From Acidobacteria bacterium AH-259-L09 (lineage in GTDB: Bacteria; Acidobacteriota; UBA6911; RPQK01): DNA of 14,407 nucleotides. The notes beneath the pieces were generated by a model. It ran no database searches, was not told the DNA's origin, and saw nothing but the letters and a program-made list of their open reading frames with translations. A program made the position numbers and the translations under genes. The stretch covers positions 1-14,407 of the forward strand of contig JALLOL010000036.1 of assembly GCA_027717875.1 (NCBI GenBank), read 5' to 3'. Below are positions 1 through 6,626 of this stretch, in pieces. Position 1 is the stretch's first letter. The number at the start of each line of letters is the position of its first letter.

Positions 1-2039
1 AGGTCAATCTCCTTCAGGCGCTTGATCTTATCCCTGTACTTGGCCGCTTTTTCAAACTCAAAACGCTGGGCAGCCTTCTTCATTTCACTCTCCAGCTCCT
101 GCATCTCTTGTTTGATCTCTTCCGGGGAAGAGTACTGCTCAACTTCTTCCGCCACCATGGGGACCTCATAGTAGTCCAGTTGTGTCATTTGCAGGAGAGT
201 GGTGTCGACCGGTTTGAGAATGGTTTGAGGCGTAATATTGTTTTGTTCGTTGTATTCTTCTTGGACCTTTCGACGCCGTTGTGTTTCATCGATTGCCGTG
301 GCCATCGAGCGAGTAATCACATCGGCGTACATGATTATCCTTCCGTTGACGTTACGAGCCGCTCGTCCTGAAGTTTGAATCAAAGAGGTGCTGCTTCGTA
401 AAAATCCCTCCTTATCCGCATCCAGGATCGCTACTAATGACACCTCGGGCAGATCAAGCCCCTCGCGGAGAAGGTTCACTCCTATTAAGACGTCAAATTT
501 ACCGAGTCGGAGATCCCTCAGGATCTTGATCCGATCCAGCGTGTCGATTTCCGAATGTAGATAGCAGACGGCAACTCCCAGTTCAGTATAGTATTCGCTC
601 AGTTCCTCGGACATCCGTTTGGTGAGAGTGGTCACCAGAACGCGTTCCTTTCGCTCCGCTCGCTGGCCAATTTCTTCCAACAAGTCCTCAATTTGGCCTT
701 TGACTGGCCGGACCTCAATCTCTGGATCCATCAGGCCGGTAGGCCGGATGATTTGTTCGACGACTTCGCCCCCACATCGCTCTAATTCGTAGGGTCCCGG
801 TGTGGCCGATACATAAATCGTTTGGGGGAGCCGGGCTTGAACTTCGCCAAAGTTGAGGGGTCGGTTGTCCAGCGCAGAAGGCAAGCGGAATCCGTACTTG
901 ACCAGATTGAGCTTTCTGGAGCGGTCTCCCTCGTACATACCGCGTAACTGTGGGATCGTGACGTGACTTTCGTCAATGAAAACGATCGCGTCCGAAGACA
1001 GGTAGTCCATCAAGGTCGGGGGAGGTTGCCCGGGGAGTCGGACGGTCAGATGACGAGAATAGTTCTCGACCCCTCGGCAGTAGCCAACGGTCTTGATCAT
1101 CTCCAGATCGAACATAGTTCGTTGGTGAACCCGCTTCGCCTCCAAAAGCCGTCCTTCTCTCTCTAACTGCGTCCGGTGTTCCTCCAACTCCTGTTTGATG
1201 CTCTTGACGGCAGCATCCCATCGACTTCGAGGCATCACGTAGTGAGATTTCGGGTAGATGGGCACGCGTTGATGTTCCTTGATGATCTCTCCGGTGAGGG
1301 GGTCAAACTGGAGAATCGTGTCAATTTCATCTCCGAAGAGTTCAATCCGGATTCCGTAATCACTGTAGGCGGGAACCACTTCGATGACGTCGCCACGAAC
1401 CCGAAAACTTCCTCTCACAAGCTCAAGATCGCTGCGCTCATACTGGATTTCAACTAACTTGTGCAGAATATCCTGGCGTTTGACCTGCTGGCCTTGGCTC
1501 AACATCAACAGCATCCCATAGTAAGCTTCGGGCGATCCGAGACCATAAATACAGCTCACACTGGCCACGATGAGGCAATCACGTCTTTCGAAAAGCGAAC
1601 GGGTTGCTGAATGACGGAGTCGATCGATTTCATCGTTAATAAGCACCTCTTTCTCTATATAGGTGTCACTGGAAGGGAGGTAAGCTTCAGGCTGGTAGTA
1701 GTCATAGTAACTGACGAAATACTCGACAGCGCTGTGCGGAAAGAAGTTTTTGAATTCCTGATAGAGTTGCGCGGCCAGGGTCTTGTTGTGACTCAAAACC
1801 AAGGTGGGACGATTCACCCTCTCGATGACCTTGGCCATGGTGAAGGTCTTTCCTGATCCGGTCACACCCAGCAAAATTTGGTCCTGTGTGCCTTTTTTCA
1901 TTCCTCCAACCAGTTCATGGATTGCTCTGTTTTGATCTGGGCTGGGACGAAAAGGGCTCACCAGTCTAAATTCGGCAGATTCGGCCCAGGCTCGTCCATA
2001 GGAGACCCCGGAGTAGGAGAGTTCTTTGGAGCTCGACAT
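1..2039 (-). CDS. uvrB: UvrABC excision nuclease subunit B (UvrB), 3' end cut by window edge
   Basis: DNA-damage-recognition helicase of nucleotide excision repair. It is loaded by UvrA, verifies the lesion and recruits UvrC in the cytosol. I translated the minus strand from 2039 to the left edge: 679 codons without a stop or frameshift. Visible motifs are Walker A GVTGSGKT (58-65), the beta-hairpin [16 protein letters not shown] (111-126) that clamps DNA, DEAD-type FIDESH (354-359), SATPGPYE (411-418), [10 protein letters not shown] (523-532), QTSGRAARN (555-563), and a C-terminal UVR domain rich in E and K (about 637-672) that contacts UvrC. The family is usually about 660-700 residues, so only a few residues are missing. 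An in-frame TAA 9 nt upstream of the ATG limits extension. About 20 residues precede the usual FxLVSPF start. Small departures are a P in place of G before the DQ of the Q motif (SPDQN) and S in place of I in QTIGRAARN. Identity is near certain. Confidence 0.97.
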   Translation of the reverse strand, partial: MSSSKELSYSGVSYGRAWAESAEFRLVSPFRPSPDQNRAIHELVGGMKKGTQDQILLGVTGSGKTFTMAKVIERVNRPTLVLSHNKTLAAQLYQEFKNFFPHSAVEYFVSYYDYYQPEAYLPSSDTYIEKEVLINDEIDRLRHSATRSLFERRDCLIVASVSCIYGLGSPEAYYGMLLMLSQGQQVKRQDILHKLVEIQYERSDLELVRGSFRVRGDVIEVVPAYSDYGIRIELFGDEIDTILQFDPLTGEIIKEHQRVPIYPKSHYVMPRSRWDAAVKSIKQELEEHRTQLEREGRLLEAKRVHQRTMFDLEMIKTVGYCRGVENYSRHLTVRLPGQPPPTLMDYLSSDAIVFIDESHVTIPQLRGMYEGDRSRKLNLVKYGFRLPSALDNRPLNFGEVQARLPQTIYVSATPGPYELERCGGEVVEQIIRPTGLMDPEIEVRPVKGQIEDLLEEIGQRAERKERVLVTTLTKRMSEELSEYYTELGVAVCYLHSEIDTLDRIKILRDLRLGKFDVLIGVNLLREGLDLPEVSLVAILDADKEGFLRSSTSLIQTSGRAARNVNGRIIMYADVITRSMATAIDETQRRRKVQEEYNEQNNITPQTILKPVDTTLLQMTQLDYYEVPMVAEEVEQYSSPEEIKQEMQELESEMKKAAQRFEFEKAAKYRDKIKRLKEID

Positions 2040-2047
2040 AAACGACC

Positions 2048-2053
2048 ATTATA
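2048..2053 (-). promoter_or_regulatory. Candidate -10 box (TATAAT) for a leaderless uvrB transcript
   Basis: The minus strand reads a perfect TATAAT ending 8 nt before the uvrB ATG at 2039. Initiation 6-8 nt downstream would fall at or next to the start codon and give a leaderless mRNA. This agrees with the absence of any AGGAGG-like sequence before this ATG. No good -35 hexamer is visible at 16-18 nt, because that stretch is inside the heptamer repeat. One hexamer can arise by chance. Confidence 0.35.
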
Positions 2054-2060
2054 CAAGACA

Positions 2061-2137
2061 GGAGTCAGGAGACAGGATGCAGGAGAAAGGAGAAAGGAGA
2101 AAGGAGAAAGGAGAAAGGAGTCAGGAGACAGGATGCA
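2061..2137. repeat. Heptamer tandem repeat array, 11 units of GGAGNNA/GGATGCA type
   Basis: Eleven consecutive 7-nt units: GGAGTCA, GGAGACA, GGATGCA, then GGAGAAA five times (2082-2116), then GGAGTCA, GGAGACA, GGATGCA again. The two flanking 21-nt blocks (2061-2081 and 2117-2137) are identical and lie 56 nt apart, so the array is a symmetric A-B-A of three units, five units, three units. The bases just before it (AAGACA) look like a decayed unit. The array fills the gap between the GH3 stop (2207) and the uvrB start (2039). The minus strand is a run of CTCC/TTTCTCC pyrimidines. The period of 7 is not a multiple of 3, so it is unlikely to be coding. Confidence 0.93.
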
Positions 2138-2206
2138 TCGCACCTTAAGCGCAAGAAGGGCCGACGGTCATCCGCGAACTCTGCCTGTGCGCGCTTCGTC
2201 GACTTT

Positions 2207-4939
2207 TCACCGCACAACTACGCCGATGACCTCGAACTGTCCTGTGACGGTCTCAGTTGTGGCTGCATCAGCAGTACCTGTAAAACCAGGCTGCTTACCT
2301 CCTACTGTTACCTCAAAAGTTCCAGGCTCTACAACTCGTCTATATTCCTTGTCTATTAGCGACAGCTGCCTCGGGGCTAAGAGGAATTCCACTTTGCGTT
2401 TTTCTCCTGCTTCGAGGTAGATTCTCTTGAAGCCCTGCAAGGCACGAATCGGCACTGGCACGGATGCTTTCACATCGCTTAGGTAGAGTTGAACGACTTC
2501 CTCACCCGCCATATCACCAGAGTTTTCAACTTTCACGCTGACAGCCACATCTTCACCGGCTCGAACCGATCTTGGCAGAGTCAAGTTACTGTACGTAAAC
2601 TTCGTATAGCTAAGACCGTGGCCAAAAGGATAAAGTGGATCGCCTTCAAAATATCGATAAGTTCTCCCTTTCATGTTGTAATCATTAAAAGGTGGAAGTT
2701 GATCGACCGACTTATAGAAAGTCACCGGAAGCCTGCCTGCTGGATTATAGTCACCGAACAGCACATCGGCTAGGGCGGTACCTGCAGCCTGTCCTGGATA
2801 CCAGGCCTCGACGATTGCTGGGATATGCTCGTTCGCCCAATTCACCGCTAAAGCGCTTCCGTTTAAGAGCACCAAAACGATCGGTTTTCCCAGCCTGTAT
2901 ATTGTTTTGAGAAGCTTCTCCTGCACTTCGGGTAGTTTGAGAGTTAGCCGATCACCGCCCTTAAAGCCTTCTACAGGCACCCTCATTTCCTCACCTTCCA
3001 AGCGCGGTGAGAGTCCCATTACCATGAGGACGACATCCGCCTGTTTTGCTGCTTCCACCGCTTTCTTCTCTAGATCTTCTTGAGGCACAGACCATACCAG
3101 CTCAATGTTTGCATCGTTTAAGGTCTCATGGAACTCGACCTTTATCCTATAGGAGTGGCCAGCTTCTAGATTGACGGTCGCATATTGGTATTGAGGATGA
3201 TGTATGTTGTTGAATTCAACCAGAAGCTCGTCTTCCAGGTAGACCTCAAATGCATTAAACCCTCTGGCGCCTAGCTGGTATGTTCCCGTGACGGGCGGCA
3301 CAAGTACGCCTGCCCAACGCACTCCGAAATTATCGTCGTCAAGATCCTGGTGCGGCGAACCATCCCACCAATTGAAGTCTATTTGCTTATCGATCCGGCT
3401 AAAGATAGGCTTGCCAGTGAAAGGACCGCTTTCAATGTGCTCACCCGTATTTGGATAGGTCGATTCTCGATAACGATAAGCTCTGTTGTTGAAATCACTA
3501 CTGTCAAAGTACTCACCCTTTAGTCCGTTTTCTTTCTCTGGCCCATCAGAGGTAAATAAGGCTGAAGAAGGAATCACTTCAAATCTCGGCAGATTCTCTG
3601 CCAGTTCACAACCCACGGCATGCAGGACCTTGGTTTGTGGTGACACCTTCGCGCGAATGCCTTGCAGCAGCGTAACAGGGCTGGAAGGATTACCATTGTA
3701 GTTTCCCAGGAGAACTTCCACATCATCCGCATTAGGACCAATGACGGCAATGGTGCCAAGGTCCTTTCTCAAGGGGAGCAGGGCATTTTGGTTCTTTAAC
3801 AAAACGATTGATTTTCGACCTGTTTCCAAAGCCAACTCCCGGCGTTTCTCACTGTCATTCACTTCATAGGGAATCCTGGTATAGGGAACCATTTCAGGTG
3901 GATCGAACATGCCCAGCTTGAACCTTGCCCTGTACAACCGTTTAACCGAAACGTCGATTTCCTCCTCTGCGATCAGCCCCTTTTCAACCGCCTCGAGCAA
4001 ATTCGTATACTCGATGCCACAGTTAAGATCACAACCTGATTTGATTCCCAGGGCAGCTGCCTGGGGTGCTGTTTCGACCACTTTATGATTCTTGTGGATA
4101 TCTCTAATAGCACCACAGTCAGAAACCACATAGCCTTCAAAACCCCATTCTTGCCTTAGAATTTCAGTCAGCAGACGGTGACTACCACAGCAGGCCTCAC
4201 CCTCGAATCTGTTGTAAGCACACATGACGGAAAAGGCTTTTGCTTCTTTGATGCAAGCTTCAAAATGGGGCAGGTATGTTTCTCGCAGATCGCGCTCATT
4301 TGGCAAGGCATCAAAGGTGTGTCGGTCCGGTTCGGGACCGCTGTGAACGGCGTAATGTTTCGGGGTGGCGACAGCCTTCAGGTATTTCGGGTCATCACCT
4401 TGCAGGCCTTTCACAAACTGAATAGCCATTTGTCCTGTGAGGTAGGGATCTTCTCCATAAGTCTCCATGCCGCGGCCCCAGCGCGGATCGCGGAAAATAT
4501 TGATATTTGGTGACCAGAAAGTAAGTCCTTGATAGATGCCTCTCTTTCCTCGTCGGACGAACTCATGATGCTTTGCACGTGCTTCATCTGAAATCCCCGT
4601 GGAAACCCGATGCATGAGCGCTTCATCCCAAGTAGCGGCCAAACCGATTGCCTGAGGAAAAACTGTTGCCCGCCCGGCCCGAGCGACGCCATGTAAACAC
4701 TCATTCCACCAGTTGTACTTTGGAATATCTAAGCGCTCTATAGCCGGCGCGTCATTTACCAGTTGAGAGATTTTCTCTTGCAGTGTCATCCTGGATACCA
4801 GATCATCCACGCGCTTCTCCAGGGAAAGGTTAGGATCTTTGTACGGTAGTACCGTTTCTCGTTTACAGGTGATATTGGAAATAATAAGACAGACAAAAAA
4901 AGGCACAATACTTGCTGTTTTGACAGAGAACCTAATCAT
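2207..4939 (-). CDS. Exported GH3 beta-xylosidase/beta-glucosidase-like glycosidase with inserted PA14 domain
   Basis: 910 residues. GH3 enzymes are retaining exo-glycosidases that remove terminal sugars from oligosaccharides. The N-terminus has a hydrophobic signal segment (about 8-24) followed by Cys25; the sequence before it (NIT) is not a canonical lipobox, so secretion is likely but lipidation doubtful. The (beta/alpha)8 domain is about 37-345: YNWWNECLHGVARAG (75-89, seen in xylosidase-like GH3 members), NINIFRDPRWGRG (145-157), KHYAVHSGPEPDRH (194-207) and the nucleophile motif YVVSDCGA with Asp274. The alpha/beta sandwich starts near 377 and is split by a PA14-like beta domain at about 470-618. 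It resumes with a Glu-rich loop, RLEGEEM (646-652), a candidate acid/base site, and ends at YPFGHGLSYT (770-779). A fibronectin-III-like domain covers about 790-882. An AAGGAGG site fixes the start. The family is firm; the substrate (xylo- or gluco-oligosaccharide) is not decided by sequence. Confidence 0.93.
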   Translation of the reverse strand: MIRFSVKTASIVPFFVCLIISNITCKRETVLPYKDPNLSLEKRVDDLVSRMTLQEKISQLVNDAPAIERLDIPKYNWWNECLHGVARAGRATVFPQAIGLAATWDEALMHRVSTGISDEARAKHHEFVRRGKRGIYQGLTFWSPNINIFRDPRWGRGMETYGEDPYLTGQMAIQFVKGLQGDDPKYLKAVATPKHYAVHSGPEPDRHTFDALPNERDLRETYLPHFEACIKEAKAFSVMCAYNRFEGEACCGSHRLLTEILRQEWGFEGYVVSDCGAIRDIHKNHKVVETAPQAAALGIKSGCDLNCGIEYTNLLEAVEKGLIAEEEIDVSVKRLYRARFKLGMFDPPEMVPYTRIPYEVNDSEKRRELALETGRKSIVLLKNQNALLPLRKDLGTIAVIGPNADDVEVLLGNYNGNPSSPVTLLQGIRAKVSPQTKVLHAVGCELAENLPRFEVIPSSALFTSDGPEKENGLKGEYFDSSDFNNRAYRYRESTYPNTGEHIESGPFTGKPIFSRIDKQIDFNWWDGSPHQDLDDDNFGVRWAGVLVPPVTGTYQLGARGFNAFEVYLEDELLVEFNNIHHPQYQYATVNLEAGHSYRIKVEFHETLNDANIELVWSVPQEDLEKKAVEAAKQADVVLMVMGLSPRLEGEEMRVPVEGFKGGDRLTLKLPEVQEKLLKTIYRLGKPIVLVLLNGSALAVNWANEHIPAIVEAWYPGQAAGTALADVLFGDYNPAGRLPVTFYKSVDQLPPFNDYNMKGRTYRYFEGDPLYPFGHGLSYTKFTYSNLTLPRSVRAGEDVAVSVKVENSGDMAGEEVVQLYLSDVKASVPVPIRALQGFKRIYLEAGEKRKVEFLLAPRQLSLIDKEYRRVVEPGTFEVTVGGKQPGFTGTADAATTETVTGQFEVIGVVVR

Positions 4940-4947
4940 TTCGCTTG

Positions 4948-4954
4948 CCTCCTT
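4948..4954 (-). promoter_or_regulatory. Strong ribosome binding site AAGGAGG for the GH3 gene
   Basis: The minus strand has AAGGAGG with an 8-nt spacer to the ATG at 4939. This is a near-perfect Shine-Dalgarno and decides the start. It contrasts with the absent site at uvrB. Confidence 0.85.
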
Positions 4955-5011
4955 TCAGGAGATCGAAGTCTTCCAATGGCTGATTCCAATATTTCCGCTG
5001 CCTCCAGGACG

Positions 5012-5040
5012 ATTCTAGGTCTCTTTCTGAGAATTTGCTA
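5012..5040 (-). promoter_or_regulatory. Weak promoter candidate for the GH3 gene
   Basis: The minus strand reads TAGAAT (5017-5012), five of six matches to the -10 consensus, with TAGCAA (5040-5035) 17 nt upstream as a poor -35. Initiation would give a leader of about 65 nt carrying the AAGGAGG site. The -35 would lie under the ATTTGC dyad at 5033-5049, an arrangement suiting repression. Based on consensus matching by eye only. Confidence 0.25.
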
Positions 5041-5049
5041 GGAGCAAAT
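5033..5049. promoter_or_regulatory. Operator-like palindrome ATTTGC-N5-GCAAAT
   Basis: Perfect 6-bp arms around TAGGA in the gap between two divergent genes, the GH3 enzyme on the left and the TPR lipoprotein on the right. Size and form fit a dimeric repressor site, for example of a sugar-responsive regulator, but no regulator gene is in the window and the family cannot be named. Confidence 0.35.
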
Positions 5050-5077
5050 CGGTGGTCACTGGTTGGCCCGCGCTGTG

Positions 5078-5104
5078 GGGCTCTGGGGCTGACGCTCAGA
5101 GCCC
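5078..5104. repeat. Inverted repeat GGGCTCTG/CAGAGCCC in the divergent region
   Basis: An 8-bp perfect stem (5078-5085 with 5097-5104), extendable by a G-T and a G-C pair, around a short loop. No T-run follows on either strand, so it is not a convincing terminator. It may be a hairpin in the 5' leader of the plus-strand gene or a protein site. The rest of the 4940-5220 gap shows nothing else I can support. Confidence 0.4.
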
Positions 5105-5206
5105 AGTTGATGTATATCGGGACTTTGCCTGATTCGGGGTTCAGAGGACTGACCTGCCTGCAAAACCTCCGGTGCGATCTTTGGGCTGTTTTCTGTTAAC
5201 GTGTTC

Positions 5207-5214
5207 AGGGGTGG
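5207..5214 (+). promoter_or_regulatory. Possible ribosome binding site AGGGGTGG for the 5221 start
   Basis: A purine-rich AGGGG element 6 nt before ATG 5221. It is the only reason to prefer 5221 over the ATG at 5272, which suits the signal peptide better but has no such site. Confidence 0.4.
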
Positions 5215-5220
5215 ACATCC

Positions 5221-6291
5221 ATGGCTGGAATCTCTAAACTCTTAACTATTACAGACGTTATTTTGTACAGCATGGTGAGCAAAATCAGACGAATACCGGG
5301 TGGGTGTAGGAAGCTTGGTCTTCTGGTCTTAATAGCCGTAGCCGGCTGCACCCAAATAGTCTACAGCCAGGCACAGAATCGGATAGAGGGACGTTTGCAG
5401 GCAGGTTCTGGTTCCAAGCTGCCTGACAACATCAAGGTGACCCTCAAGCTTTTCTCCGGCTCGCAAGTGGATAGTGTGATGGTGAGCGGTAATGCCCGTT
5501 TTTCTTTCGGAGGGCTATCCGCGGGGAAATATGTGGTTTCGGTGCATGCAGAGGGATTTTTCCCCGTTGAAGAGCAAGTCGAGATACCCAGTGGATATAT
5601 CCACAATATTGTGAATGTGATCATCAATTTGCGGCCCAGAAAAACAGGAGATGCCGTCCAGAAATTGAACCGTGAGAAGACCGTCTCGATTGGATCACTT
5701 AAGGTACCCTCAAAGGCTCAAAAGGAAGTTGAGGAGGCGGAGAAGGCGGCAGCAAAGGGAAGATATCGAGAAGCCATTAAACATGCAGAAAAGGCGTTAG
5801 ACATCTATCCTGATTACTTCGAAGCTTACAACAATTCGGCAGTCTACCATTATCAAGAAGGAGAGGCGGAGCGGGCTGTTGAGCTTTTTGGGAAGGCGCT
5901 TAAGTTAAACCCCCAAGCTGTCCGCTCACACATCAATCTAGGCCGCGTTTATCTTGAACTTTCACGGCCCAAACAGGCCATCCCGCATTTCAAGCGCGCT
6001 GCCGAACTCAATCCTTCTTCCTCCGAGATTCACTATCATCTAGGCCGGGCCTTTATTCTCGCCTATCAATTTGGTCTCTCTGTTAAGCCCTTGCGAAAGG
6101 CCTTGGAACTTGACCCTCGCGTGGAACATGCTCGATTTTTTCTGGCGCATGTGCTTTATGAGTTAGGAAACAAATCTGACGCCGTGTACCAGCTGGAGCT
6201 CTATCTGAAAAGTGACCCCAAAGATCGGCGCAAACTGGGAGAGAAGCTAAATCAGTGGAAATCAGAACTGGGTCAATCGGCCCCCCGCTAG
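5221..6291 (+). CDS. Lipoprotein-like TPR protein with carboxypeptidase-regulatory-like domain
   Basis: 356 residues from the first ATG. A hydrophobic signal core (about 32-42) ends in a good lipobox, VAGC, with Cys43; cleavage by signal peptidase I after YSQA (48-51) is the alternative. From 5221 the n-region is unusually long. The ATG at 5272 (Met18) would give a normal 26-residue lipoprotein signal but lacks a ribosome site, whereas AGGGGTGG (5207-5214) precedes 5221, so the start is unresolved. Residues about 53-140 form a beta-sandwich of the carboxypeptidase-regulatory/CNA-B kind (IEGRL, SGNARFSFGGLSAGKYVVSV). Five TPR units with exact 34-residue spacing follow at about 166-335 (for example HINLGRVYLELSRPKQAIPH). 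TPRs bind proteins, so a periplasmic scaffold or partner of the adjacent receptor is plausible but inferred. The precise function is unknown. Confidence 0.85.
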   Translation: MAGISKLLTITDVILYSMVSKIRRIPGGCRKLGLLVLIAVAGCTQIVYSQAQNRIEGRLQAGSGSKLPDNIKVTLKLFSGSQVDSVMVSGNARFSFGGLSAGKYVVSVHAEGFFPVEEQVEIPSGYIHNIVNVIINLRPRKTGDAVQKLNREKTVSIGSLKVPSKAQKEVEEAEKAAAKGRYREAIKHAEKALDIYPDYFEAYNNSAVYHYQEGEAERAVELFGKALKLNPQAVRSHINLGRVYLELSRPKQAIPHFKRAAELNPSSSEIHYHLGRAFILAYQFGLSVKPLRKALELDPRVEHARFFLAHVLYELGNKSDAVYQLELYLKSDPKDRRKLGEKLNQWKSELGQSAPR

Positions 6292-6316
6292 GCACCATAT
6301 TGACCACGGGCCACGG

Positions 6317-6371
6317 TTGAGTCAAAGAAGAGCGTGGAAAGTCGATTCGCTCACCTTTGATTCAAATTTTT
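6317..6371 (+). terminator. Terminator-type hairpin after the TPR lipoprotein gene
   Basis: Starting 25 nt after the stop codon, 6317-6327 (TTGAGTCAAAG) pairs with 6355-6365 (CTTTGATTCAA) with one G-T pair. Inside is a 2x2 internal loop and then GAGCG (6330-6334) with CGCTC (6348-6352) around a 13-nt loop. The stem is followed by ATTTTT (6366-6371). This fits an intrinsic terminator isolating the gene from the receptor gene, though the stem is partly A/T and the loop is large. Its 3' arm overlaps the palindrome at 6360-6375. Confidence 0.5.
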
Positions 6372-6406
6372 GAATCAGACGGGGCATAACATTCAATATT
6401 TTGAAT
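6360..6406. promoter_or_regulatory. Tandem operator-like palindromes ATTCAA-N4-TTGAAT, 31 bp apart
   Basis: Copy 1 at 6360-6375 (spacer ATTT) and copy 2 at 6391-6406 (spacer TATT) have identical 6-bp arms and identical 4-bp spacing. Start-to-start distance is 31 bp, close to three helical turns, so dimers bound at both would sit on one face of the DNA. The half-sites also resemble promoter hexamers: TTGAAT at 6370-6375 and TTCAAT at 6392-6397, 16 bp apart, so a promoter could be buried between them. The site lies about 220 bp upstream of the receptor ATG and is the best candidate for its control. No cognate regulator is in view. Confidence 0.5.
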
Positions 6407-6428
6407 TATCTGGAACCGAGAGGCCCCT

Positions 6429-6454
6429 TTGGCACTCCCCAAATTGTGTGCCAA
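6429..6454. promoter_or_regulatory. Dyad TTGGCAC-N12-GTGCCAA upstream of the receptor gene
   Basis: Perfect 7-bp inverted arms separated by 12 nt, extendable by a T-G pair. It could be a hairpin in a long 5' leader or a protein-binding dyad. No T-run follows. It lies between the tandem ATTCAA palindromes and the receptor start. Confidence 0.35.
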
Positions 6455-6480
6455 GTATTTAAGAAAAGAATAAGTTAGCT

Positions 6481-6599
6481 ACGATTGTGAAATCCCTCTT
6501 CCTTTTGTGGAAAAGAAATTGCATGTACAATGCGAGATAGACAATCGTGATCACAACGTGTAAAGTGGTCGCACATATTTGTCAAACCCAATTTTTGGG
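6481..6599. other. Receptor leader: further symmetry elements and a weak -10
   Basis: This remainder of the 6292-6626 gene-free stretch holds an 8-bp inverted pair, ACGATTGT (6481-6488) and ACAATCGT (6541-6548); an 8-bp palindrome, GTGATCAC (6547-6554); a small hairpin, CCCAA-TTT-TTGGG (6587-6599), just before the ribosome site; and a -10-like TACAAT (6526-6531) without a good -35. Each is weak alone. I see no small gene in the gap. Confidence 0.25.
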
Positions 6600-6612
6600 G
6601 GGACTATTTTTA

Positions 6613-6620
6613 AGGGAGGT
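6613..6620 (+). promoter_or_regulatory. Ribosome binding site AGGGAGGT for the receptor gene
   Basis: AGGGAGGT lies 6 nt before ATG 6627. It selects 6627 over the upstream in-frame ATG at 6579, which has no such site and would put 16 extra residues before a normal signal peptide. Confidence 0.85.
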
Positions 6621-6626
6621 GCGCTA

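Noticed and set aside
1..2039. Possible uvrB pseudogene, since only short in-window frames seem closed there
   Set aside because: Direct translation of the minus strand is open for 679 codons with all motifs in order; the frame simply runs off the left edge.
2061..2137. CRISPR array
   Set aside because: Contiguous 7-nt units with no unique spacers and no cas genes nearby.
1878..2420. 180-codon plus-strand open frame through the heptamer array
   Set aside because: It is antisense to the start of uvrB and the end of the GH3 gene, runs through the repeat, has no recognisable domain, and is low in complexity.
6429..6446. Sigma-54 promoter suggested by TTGGCAC
   Set aside because: No TTGC at the required spacing for the -12 element; the sequence is better explained as one arm of the inverted repeat.
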